Shown: positions 36,742 through 44,233 of the stretch, one piece after another
Layout: the number at the start of each line of letters is the position of its first letter
Numbering within the stretch: position 1 is the first letter of the stretch
Assembly: GCF_027492855.1 (NCBI RefSeq)
Contig: NZ_JAPUDY010000026.1
Location: 42,319 to 106,318, forward strand
Direction: 5' to 3'
Length of the DNA: 64,000 nucleotides
Source: Acidovorax sp.
GTDB taxonomy: Bacteria; Pseudomonadota; Gammaproteobacteria; Burkholderiales; Burkholderiaceae_C
Notes under the pieces: model-generated
Databases searched by the model: none
What the model was told of the DNA's origin: nothing
What the model saw: the letters and a program-made list of their open reading frames with translations, nothing else
Program-made: the position numbers and the translations under genes

Positions 36742-38496
36742 TCAGAGAGACAGCGTGGGAGGCCCTATGACCTCTTCTCCGCCCTGCGGCGGTTGGCTGT
36801 CTAGGTAGTACCACATCGATGCTGGCAGGGGTGTTCTGAAATGCCGACAAGCGATGAAGTCTATCGGCCACAAGCCCATTGCCAGGGCTGGCGAGTTTTC
36901 CTCCCATCTAAGGCGGCCAGTTGCGTTGAATTGCGCGATGCGGTCGCGCAAAGTTTGCGCAGATGCTGGCAAGGCGTAAGGAGCTTCAGTGCTACCGCTT
37001 CCCTGGTGTGCTGGCCCAAAATACCAGTTTGATGCCCAATCGGCAGTTGGATGCCAGAGCTGACTGCCTACATCGGGATATTCTTTGGCATGGCTCTCTG
37101 CGAGACCCTGGTATACGTTGTCCTGGCCCTGCATCGCACACCAGGACCCCATGGTGGCCAGTAGCCACGAGTGGCGGCGCATAAGGCCTTTGAACTCGTC
37201 GTTGCCACGCACCTCAAGCTCGACCAAATCGTCGAGGGAGTCGGAACCCACCGGGAACATACGGCCGATCCTGAACACGAAATTCAGGCGCCCCGTGATC
37301 TCGGCAGTCCACCAACGGGCTAGGTCGTGCTGCCCCGTTTGGATGAACAGCACCAGCGCCAGACAGATGTCGATCACTTGTCCGTCCAGTCTCGGGGAGG
37401 CTGCCGCTTGGTGGTTGCGCAGCATGGCGGCAAGCGCAGTCGCGAATTCACTGGAGCGCGCCCGCCACGCGTCATTCTGGCCCGGCTCAATCAAGGCAGC
37501 CGAGAGCCCGATTGAAGCGAGGAGGCCAACCTGTTCGAGTAGCAGCACCGAATACTCAGCGCCTTCCCGCGTGTACCCCGACAGGCCGTCCTTTACGCGG
37601 ATGTGTGCAGCCACAGCGTCGTAGTAGCGGCTGGCCGCTTGCAGGTAGGAGCGCCAGATATCTCCCACTACCTCACGGACGTCCTGCCGCTCTTGTAATG
37701 ATTGCAGGACGACACGATGGAAGCACCACAGCAGCGTGCGCTCCATCACCCAGAGCGCCTGGCGGCGCTCGTTCTCGCCATCGGCCCAGTGTGAGCACAC
37801 CAATGCAGCCAGGTGGACCCGGCGCAGCGATTTGAGGAGTGCCGGGATGGTTTGCTGAGCGCCTTTCCCATCCAACTGGCCGTCGGGCGCGATGCCCAGT
37901 TGGCGAAGCATGAGTCCGCAGAGATGCTCAAAACGGTAGTCGCTGTCGGCGCCCATCACAAGTGCCTTGCGCAGGTCGGCACGGTCTTGGCCGTCAAAGA
38001 GGTGTTCGTTCAGCAGGTGCGCCTCGACCAAGTCGGATACCTCGTCCGCACCCCAAAACTCGAAGTTGAGCTGGGGATGGCGCGTGGCAAAGCCCACCCA
38101 GTTGGGCTGCACTTCCTGCCCAAGGTCACCTGTGGTTGCAACCACGATCACTTTGCGGTGGTCTTTGTACTCGGGCGGCACATGGCTGGCGAGCCAGACA
38201 TCGATGATCTCCTCCATGCTCTCACGCACAGCATTGGGATCCCCGCTCCAAGTGCGCCGGCCGATGTCGCCCTGCTTTATGACGAACAGCAGCAGCTCGT
38301 TGACGCCATCCGTCAGAGATCGGCCTGCCGCCGGGAAATCGACGCCGAATTGGCGCACCCCGGCCTTGGGCTTGACCAGTGGTACGTACCCCATCTGTGT
38401 TAACAGTTCTGGCAGCAGCCGGTCGAACTCGTCGCGCTCTCGCAGCGTACGTAGGTAGTGCGAGAGCGCCAGACGCATTGGGTTACTGGCATTCAT
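36742..38496 (-). CDS. Restriction-endonuclease-like protein with a large helical C-terminus
   Basis: A 584-aa protein. Residues 20-140 look like a PD-(D/E)xK/Mrr-type fold: an initial helix with Glu30, GVRQFGVDFPA with Asp53, then LLLFVIKQGD with Lys74, and a later strand VIVVATTGDL. The position usually Glu or Gln before the Lys is Val72, so catalysis may be altered. The remaining 440 residues are helical and I do not recognise them. ATG 38496 overlaps the upstream gene's stop by 4 bp (ATGA), showing translational coupling. No ATPase motif is seen. Confidence 0.65.
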   Translation of the reverse strand: MNASNPMRLALSHYLRTLRERDEFDRLLPELLTQMGYVPLVKPKAGVRQFGVDFPAAGRSLTDGVNELLLFVIKQGDIGRRTWSGDPNAVRESMEEIIDVWLASHVPPEYKDHRKVIVVATTGDLGQEVQPNWVGFATRHPQLNFEFWGADEVSDLVEAHLLNEHLFDGQDRADLRKALVMGADSDYRFEHLCGLMLRQLGIAPDGQLDGKGAQQTIPALLKSLRRVHLAALVCSHWADGENERRQALWVMERTLLWCFHRVVLQSLQERQDVREVVGDIWRSYLQAASRYYDAVAAHIRVKDGLSGYTREGAEYSVLLLEQVGLLASIGLSAALIEPGQNDAWRARSSEFATALAAMLRNHQAAASPRLDGQVIDICLALVLFIQTGQHDLARWWTAEITGRLNFVFRIGRMFPVGSDSLDDLVELEVRGNDEFKGLMRRHSWLLATMGSWCAMQGQDNVYQGLAESHAKEYPDVGSQLWHPTADWASNWYFGPAHQGSGSTEAPYALPASAQTLRDRIAQFNATGRLRWEENSPALAMGLWPIDFIACRHFRTPLPASMWYYLDSQPPQGGEEVIGPPTLSL

Positions 38497-40433
38497 GTGA
38501 GCTCCCGCTTGGCTGTGCGCAATTGCAGTCTTCGATAGGCATTGCCAACGGGATCGAGCACCTCGCGCCGAGGCATCTCGAACGACACAGAGTGAGATGC
38601 AAAGTGCATGGGCTCGGTCCACGATTCGCCATGGTGCTGAAAGCTGGTCTCACCAGCCTTGATGTGCACCTGCGTGACGATTTGCGCAAAGACTGATCGC
38701 TTCTGCGCCTCGTGAATTGAACTCTGCATCTCCTTCGCTCGGGCTTTAGCGAGATCTCGGCGCAGGGCCATCGGAACTTTGAGTTCGCGCAGGCGCGGGA
38801 GCGTCTCCAGCGCCGACATGTCAGCCTCCAACTGCGCTGCAATGCTGCCCAGCAGTTCTCTCACGTCATTGTCCGTCTCATGTGCGGCCCGTTGTTTTAG
38901 TGCATCGCTCGTTGTTCCTGGGTAGTCATAGCCGATTTCTTCGTAGAGAACCCAACGAAGAAAGGGCAATACGCGCTCCTTTGCGTTGCGCAATTCCAGC
39001 AAGGACAGAGCTAACGTGATCATCTGCTTGGGCTCAATCAGGAAGCCAAGCATCCGCCTGACCACATACAACAGGTCGGCCTCCGTGGCAGTGTCGAGCA
39101 ACGCTCGATCAAACTTGATCGCCGTATGGCCATCGGAGCGCACATCTGCGACCATGCCCGCCGCCGCATTCGCAGTAGCTTGGCCTTCGGCGAACATCCA
39201 GCGGGTGAACACGCGGGCTAGCAACGGGGGATGGGAGCGCAGAGCCTGCGTGCACGCATCGAAGCGATCCGCGAACTCACGCTTGCCTACTGTCGAGCCG
39301 AGATGGGCGCGGACCCAGGCTTCGAGGAACTCAAGTACTGGTTCGGCGTGTGCCGACTCGGTGTGCAATAGCCGAGAGAGACTGTAGTCCAGCTCGTCTA
39401 TTACACGGTCGAACCCATGGCCTAGCCCGACACACAGCGGAAGCCAATCGAAGAAGATGCCTGCCTGTAGCAAGTCTCCGTCGTTGCGTGACAAGGACTG
39501 CGCAACGCACCCGACCGCATCTTGGTCGCCTGCGGCGATGCGTGCACGCAAGGCTTCATCAAAGGTGCGCCGCAGGTGGAGGACTGCGCTGGCAGCGCGC
39601 AGTCCGGCCTGGCGCTGAACGACATCCTCGTTGGTTATCCGGAGCAGGACGCATGCTTCCAGCGCCGGTGCCAGCTCGGCCGACAGGCTTGGCTCCGTAA
39701 GCATACGGCCGGCGATCCAGCAGGTGACCTCGTGAAGTTCGGTCAAGTCGGAGCGTATGTCTACGTCTACCAGGCGTGAGACCGATGCCTGCGGGTCCGA
39801 TGCGAACCATGCCATCCAGGCCGCGCCCAGCAGGTTGCCACGCGTTTTGCACGGCTGTGCCAGCAGTAGCTCGACCATGTCGCGTGCAGTAGCTGGCTTA
39901 CGGCCGAACCAACTCGACAGCGCGTGATAGAAGGCCCCGCCGGCGAGGTCGTTCACCGTGTGCGGCTGCTCTGCATCGCAAACCGCCACCACATCGGGCA
40001 GTTCGACCGCTTCAAGGTAGGGCAGGGTGGCCTCAACGAGATGCAGGGCGTCGAAGACGTCGGCCGGGCACGTGATGAGGGGCGTCGCTAAGCGCAGGAC
40101 GCTGACCCATGGGTGGACAGCCGCCAGGAACCTTCCGCTAGCCATGTCGGTGTTGCCAATCTCGCGGCGCCACAGGTCATAGGCTGCGGCCCACACTACC
40201 TGCTCGTCGAAGGGAGGATCACCCAACTCGGCCAAGACATCCAACGCCGCTGCCGAGTTCCGGTCCTCAAGGCGAGCGAAACGCAACTTGCCGCCATCGA
40301 CCGACGCACCGGGAGTGAAGGGGGGATCGAACTGCACATCGGCGGGGAGCTCGATTTCGAGCCCGCCGCGATCGGCTGCCTGCAGTTGGCGCGCGAGTTG
40401 TCCTACGGTCACGGGCTGTTGCGTTGTGAGCAT
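38493..40433 (-). CDS. Large helical protein of unknown function, partner of the nuclease-like gene
   Basis: A 646-aa soluble protein without signal peptide, membrane segment or P-loop. Residues 150-550 are a succession of amphipathic helices with a HEAT-like look, so an alpha-solenoid scaffold is plausible. The C-terminus (about 560-646) turns beta-rich. The first ATG of the compact protein, at 40433, is chosen; ATG 40529 is possible and neither has a strong Shine-Dalgarno. First gene of a three-gene cassette and coupled to the nuclease-like gene by a 4-bp overlap. The family is unknown to me. Confidence 0.6.
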   Translation of the reverse strand: MLTTQQPVTVGQLARQLQAADRGGLEIELPADVQFDPPFTPGASVDGGKLRFARLEDRNSAAALDVLAELGDPPFDEQVVWAAAYDLWRREIGNTDMASGRFLAAVHPWVSVLRLATPLITCPADVFDALHLVEATLPYLEAVELPDVVAVCDAEQPHTVNDLAGGAFYHALSSWFGRKPATARDMVELLLAQPCKTRGNLLGAAWMAWFASDPQASVSRLVDVDIRSDLTELHEVTCWIAGRMLTEPSLSAELAPALEACVLLRITNEDVVQRQAGLRAASAVLHLRRTFDEALRARIAAGDQDAVGCVAQSLSRNDGDLLQAGIFFDWLPLCVGLGHGFDRVIDELDYSLSRLLHTESAHAEPVLEFLEAWVRAHLGSTVGKREFADRFDACTQALRSHPPLLARVFTRWMFAEGQATANAAAGMVADVRSDGHTAIKFDRALLDTATEADLLYVVRRMLGFLIEPKQMITLALSLLELRNAKERVLPFLRWVLYEEIGYDYPGTTSDALKQRAAHETDNDVRELLGSIAAQLEADMSALETLPRLRELKVPMALRRDLAKARAKEMQSSIHEAQKRSVFAQIVTQVHIKAGETSFQHHGESWTEPMHFASHSVSFEMPRREVLDPVGNAYRRLQLRTAKRELT

Positions 40434-40637
40434 GGGACGGGTCGCAAGGTAGTGGTGATGGAAGCTCGTTAGGTTACCGCAACGCGCAAGGAGTGAATTT
40501 TCCGCGAGCCAAACCAGTTTCTGAAACATCGCTCATCGTTTGAGCTGGGCCGAAGGGCAGGAGTCCGCTACAGAGCCGTCAGCGCGCACACTCAATCTAG
40601 GGCCGATAACTGCAATGGGTCGAAAGCTCCTTCTCCC

Positions 40638-41558
40638 TCAATCACCCCCACCACCCGCCCCGACCACAGGCACCACTGCCTGCTGCGCCAGCTCCGGCTG
40701 CAGCACCAGCCGCTGCGCACCGCTGTAGCACACAAACCGGCGGTTGGTGGCCCGCCCGATGGCGCACAGGCCCAGTTGCTGGGCCACCGCGTGGCCCATC
40801 TGTGTCATGCCGCTGCGCGAGACCACAATGGGCACACCCATCTGGGCGGACTTGATCACCATCTCGCTGGTGAGGCGGCCTGTGGTGTAGAACACCTTGT
40901 CGGCACCGGACATGGGTGCGGCATCGCTGTCGGGATTCATCCACATCCACCCGGCGATGGTGTCGATGGCGTTGTGGCGGCCCACGTCTTCCACAAAGGT
41001 CCGCAGTTCTTCGCCTTGGAACAGGGCGCAGCCGTGCACCGAACCTGCGGATTTGTAGGTGGTCTCCTTGAGGCGGATGGCGTTGACGATGCCATAGAGC
41101 TGGGCCTGCGTCAGCTGCGCCTCGGGCAATGCGATGCGGTCCACCTCGTCCATGAGGCCGCCGAACACGCTGCCTTGGCCACAGCCGGTGGTAACCACCT
41201 TGCTGGCGGTGCGCTCTTCGATGCGGGCGATGCCGTGGCGCGTGCGCACGGCGGCGGCGTGGACCTCCCAGTCCACGGTGATGGATTCGATGTCGAACAC
41301 CGACTCGACCAGGCGCTGGTTGCGCAGGTAGCCCAGCACCAGAAGCTCGGGCTGCGCGCCCAGCGTCATGAGGGTGACCAGCTCGCGCTTGTCCACATAG
41401 ATGGTGAGGGGCCGCTCGGCGGGGATCTGCAACTGCTCGCTTTCACCCCGTTCGTTGATGACGTTCACGTGGTGGGTGAGGGGCGCCTGGGCTTGGGTGA
41501 GGCGTGGCAGCACGGGCGTAGCAACAACGGTTGGAGCAGAAGGCGAAGCTTGGATCAT
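40638..41558 (-). CDS. fdhD: Formate dehydrogenase accessory sulfurtransferase
   Basis: A 306-aa FdhD, which passes sulfur from the cysteine desulfurase to the bis-MGD molybdenum cofactor of formate dehydrogenases. Family motifs include TTGCGQGS, KETTYKSAGSVHGCALF, EDVGRHNAIDTIAGW and YTTGRLTSEM. The sulfur-carrying loop has Cys126 but Gly at the second Cys position of the E. coli CxxC. ATG 41558 matches the family N-terminus. It lies just past the terminator of the formate dehydrogenase operon and would serve both enzymes. Confidence 0.94.
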   Translation of the reverse strand: MIQASPSAPTVVATPVLPRLTQAQAPLTHHVNVINERGESEQLQIPAERPLTIYVDKRELVTLMTLGAQPELLVLGYLRNQRLVESVFDIESITVDWEVHAAAVRTRHGIARIEERTASKVVTTGCGQGSVFGGLMDEVDRIALPEAQLTQAQLYGIVNAIRLKETTYKSAGSVHGCALFQGEELRTFVEDVGRHNAIDTIAGWMWMNPDSDAAPMSGADKVFYTTGRLTSEMVIKSAQMGVPIVVSRSGMTQMGHAVAQQLGLCAIGRATNRRFVCYSGAQRLVLQPELAQQAVVPVVGAGGGGD

Positions 41559-41687
41559 GGTGCAAATATACGCACTCCCGCTCCATGGGGAGTGAGAGCA
41601 GGCATGAGGTCGTGAGGGGACATCGACGAAAGGTCCGCCCGTAGAGGTCAGGTGCCCACACAGGCCCGCTAGTGCACACCCACAATG

Positions 41688-41718
41688 AAAAAGCCGCGCA
41701 CAGTACACCGTGCGCGGC
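41688..41718 (-). terminator. Strong Rho-independent terminator of the formate dehydrogenase operon
   Basis: Perfect 9-bp arms gccgcgcac (41693-41701) and gtgcgcggc (41710-41718) with an 8-nt loop. On the minus strand they are followed by five T residues. It lies 25 bp beyond the stop of the last operon gene. Confidence 0.9.
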
Positions 41719-41743
41719 CTTCAGACCAACAGGTACAAAACGC

Positions 41744-42112
41744 TCAGGACTTGGGCGCTGCTGCCGGTGTCGTTGTTGTTGCTGCTGCGGGCGGTGGCGC
41801 GGGCTGGGCCGCAGGTGGGGTGTAGGCAAAAGGCCCTGGGTCCGCGCAAGCGGCAAGCCCTGCCGCAGCAGGCTTGGCCGCTGGGGTGGTTTTGCGGTAG
41901 TAGGCTGCTACGCGGTCTTGGGAAAGGCACAGTTGGTAGCCGCCCACCTTGCCCGCCCAGGCGGCCTTGGCGGCAGCTTCTGCGGCCTTGGCTGCGGCCT
42001 CAGGCGAAGGTGCGGGCAGCTTGGCCGATGCGAGCGTGGCCCAGGTGCACAGGCTGACCGCGCACAGCGCCAGCACGGAGGGGCGAGAGAAAAGTGGCTT
42101 CATCATCGTCAT
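41744..42112 (-). CDS. Small secreted protein at the end of the formate dehydrogenase operon
   Basis: A 122-aa protein with an N-terminal signal sequence (SVLALCAVSLCTWATLASA), an Ala/Lys-rich helix, a short central region with two Cys (CLSQDR and AACADP), and a Pro/Ala/Thr-rich tail. ATG 42112 is chosen because gagg precedes it; ATGs 42106 and 42103 are in frame. It begins 16 bp after the fdhI stop, so it should be exported with the periplasmic enzyme. Function unknown. Confidence 0.65.
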   Translation of the reverse strand: MTMMKPLFSRPSVLALCAVSLCTWATLASAKLPAPSPEAAAKAAEAAAKAAWAGKVGGYQLCLSQDRVAAYYRKTTPAAKPAAAGLAACADPGPFAYTPPAAQPAPPPAAATTTTPAAAPKS

Positions 42113-42128
42113 GGTGCGTGTCCTCATC

Positions 42129-43340
42129 TCATACCTGCGCGGGCTGGCCCGCAGATGGTTTGGCTGCAGCAGAAGCATCGGCCGCTGGCTCGCTGGCGCT
42201 GCGCTGGCGGGGGATTTTTCCGGCTTGCACATCGTCGAGCCAAAGTTCGTGGTGCTCCTTGGCCCAGGCCTCGCTCACATAGCCTGTCTTCATGGCTTTG
42301 TAGGCACCATGCATGCCCACCGTGCCCATGTAGATGTGGCCGCAGATCAGCGCCATCATCCAGATGGCCAGGGTGGCGTGGATCATGTGGGCGATCTGCA
42401 TGTCGCTGCGCACGTCGCCAAAACCGGGGATGAGCTTGTCGAGCACCAGGCCCGTAGCCACCACAAAGATGCCGGGAATGGTGATGCCCCACCAGAACAG
42501 GCCTTTTTCGCCTGCGTTGAAGCGGTGCGAGGGCACCTGCTGGTGGCCGCCGCCGAACATGCCGCCGCCTTTGGCCAGCCATACAAAGTCGGCCCGGTTG
42601 GCGATGTTGTCCTTGACGAAGGTGAGGATGATCACCAACAACGACACGGCAAACAACGGGCCCATGAAGTTGTGCACGTTCTTGAGCGCGTAGGTCAACC
42701 AACCAAACAAGGTGCTGCCCAGCAACGGCAACAGGAAAAATTTGCCAAAAGCCATCACGATGCCCGAGATGGCCAAGGCAATAAAGGCAAAGGCGTTGGC
42801 CCAGTGCGCAGCGCGCTCGAACGGTGTGAAGCGCTCGATGCGGCGGGCGGGTGCCCCTTCAGGGTGAGCATGCCCCAGCGGCCCTTTGACGAAGTAGAAG
42901 ATGCCAAGCGCCAGCAGGACAATGGCAAACAGGGCAGCGCCGTAAGGAATGATCCACTGATTGCGCACTTGGCGCCAGGCCTCGCCCGCATTGGTCACGC
43001 GTGAGCCGGGATACTGCACAAAAGGCTGGATCAGGTTGCCCGCCTCGGGTGCTTCGCTTTTGGGCAGGCTGCTGTAACCCGTCACGCCCTGCCCCACCTG
43101 GCGCCACATGGGTGCGTTGTTGCCGGGCTGCACCTTCATGCGTTCACCGTTGGTTTGCTCGGCGTATTGGGGATTGGCGTCGGCGTCTGGCTTGACCTCG
43201 AAGATGTTCTGGCTCTGGATGCCACCGGCCGCTGCAGGTGCGGGTGCGGCGGCCGCATCCACAGCCGCCGGAGCCTGGGCGCCTGCTGGCCCACCGGCCA
43301 GGCCGGCCAGCAACGCCAGGGACCACATGATGTGTTTCAT
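42129..43340 (-). CDS. fdhI: Formate dehydrogenase cytochrome b (gamma) subunit
   Basis: A 403-aa membrane subunit that takes electrons from the FdhA-FdhB dimer and reduces quinone through two b hemes. A signal peptide and Ala/Pro-rich linker (1-40) precede a periplasmic part, then hydrophobic helices at about 130-150, 190-215, 230-255, 290-315 and 340-360. Candidate heme ligands are His in FERAAHWANAF, NVHNFMG, AHMIHATLAIW and CGHIYMG. ATG 43340 (MKHIMWSL) is favoured over one four codons upstream. Confidence 0.93.
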   Translation of the reverse strand: MKHIMWSLALLAGLAGGPAGAQAPAAVDAAAAPAPAAAGGIQSQNIFEVKPDADANPQYAEQTNGERMKVQPGNNAPMWRQVGQGVTGYSSLPKSEAPEAGNLIQPFVQYPGSRVTNAGEAWRQVRNQWIIPYGAALFAIVLLALGIFYFVKGPLGHAHPEGAPARRIERFTPFERAAHWANAFAFIALAISGIVMAFGKFFLLPLLGSTLFGWLTYALKNVHNFMGPLFAVSLLVIILTFVKDNIANRADFVWLAKGGGMFGGGHQQVPSHRFNAGEKGLFWWGITIPGIFVVATGLVLDKLIPGFGDVRSDMQIAHMIHATLAIWMMALICGHIYMGTVGMHGAYKAMKTGYVSEAWAKEHHELWLDDVQAGKIPRQRSASEPAADASAAAKPSAGQPAQV

Positions 43341-43348
43341 GGCGGGCC

Positions 43349-43597
43349 TCACTTCGCTGCGGGGGTGCGGGTGTATTCGTTCTGGCTGTACAGCTGGCGT
43401 GCCTTCAGTTCCGCCTCCCAGCTGGCTTTGTCTCCGGGCTTCCAGCCGGGCTGCATGAAGTTGCTGCCTGTTCCCGCATAAAGCGGTGCATCGCCACGGA
43501 TGCCTGCGCCCGTCTGGGGCTTTTCACCACAGGCAGTCAGCGCCACCAGGGCAACGGCGGCGATAAAGGCCGTAGGAACAAGACGCTGGATCATCAT
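43349..43597 (-). CDS. Small lipoprotein between fdhB and fdhI
   Basis: An 82-aa predicted lipoprotein: a hydrophobic leader with the lipobox LTAC (Cys23), followed by GEKPQTG and a mature part of about 60 residues rich in Gly, Trp and Lys. A strong Shine-Dalgarno (aggagg) precedes ATG 43597, and the start overlaps the fdhB stop by 4 bp. Its position suggests a role in assembly or anchoring of the periplasmic formate dehydrogenase. I know no characterised function. Confidence 0.8.
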   Translation of the reverse strand: MMIQRLVPTAFIAAVALVALTACGEKPQTGAGIRGDAPLYAGTGSNFMQPGWKPGDKASWEAELKARQLYSQNEYTRTPAAK

Positions 43598-44211
43598 GAC
43601 TTGCCTCCTGCAGGCTGTCCTGCCTGTTGTGAACCATAGGCCGTGCCCCAGCCCCACACCTCGGCACCCTTGCCACGTTGCACCACGCGGTTGCGGAAGA
43701 TGTCCGCCACCACGTCGCCATCGCCAGCCAGCAAGGCCTTGGTGGAGCACATTTCGGCGCAGGCTGGCAGCTTGCCTTCGGCCAGGCGGTTGCGGCCGTA
43801 TTTTTCAAACTCGGCCTGGCTGCCGTGGGCCTCGGGGCCACCGGCGCAGAAAGTGCATTTGTCCATTTTGCCGCGCACGCCAAACGTGCCTTGCGACGGG
43901 AACTGCGGCGCGCCAAACGGGCAGGCATAGCTGCAGTAGCCGCAGCCGATGCACACGTCCTTGTCGTGCAGCACCACACCCTCTTCGGTGCGGTAAAAGC
44001 AGTTGACGGGGCAGACGGCCATGCAAGGTGCGTCGCTGCAATGCATGCAGGCCACCGAGATGGATTTTTCACCAGGCACACCGTCGTTGAGTGTGACCAC
44101 GCGGCGGCGGTTCACGCCCCAGGGCACCTCGTGTTCGTTTTTGCAGGCGGTCACGCAGCCGTTGCATTCGATGCAGCGCTCTGCGTCACAGATAAATTTC
44201 ATTCGTGCCAT
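43594..44211 (-). CDS. fdhB: Formate dehydrogenase iron-sulfur (beta) subunit
   Basis: A 205-aa ferredoxin-like subunit with the usual cysteine groups for four [4Fe-4S] clusters (CIECNGCVTACKN, CMHCSDAPCMAVCP, CIGCGYCSYACP, plus Cys in KCTFC and ACAEMC). It wires electrons from FdhA to the cytochrome b subunit. It has no signal peptide and would travel through Tat bound to FdhA. It lacks the C-terminal membrane helix of E. coli FdnH. It is 22 bp after fdhA and overlaps the lipoprotein gene. Confidence 0.95.
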   Translation of the reverse strand: MARMKFICDAERCIECNGCVTACKNEHEVPWGVNRRRVVTLNDGVPGEKSISVACMHCSDAPCMAVCPVNCFYRTEEGVVLHDKDVCIGCGYCSYACPFGAPQFPSQGTFGVRGKMDKCTFCAGGPEAHGSQAEFEKYGRNRLAEGKLPACAEMCSTKALLAGDGDVVADIFRNRVVQRGKGAEVWGWGTAYGSQQAGQPAGGKS

Positions 44212-44233
44212 GTCGTGTCTCCTCGCTCCGCGA

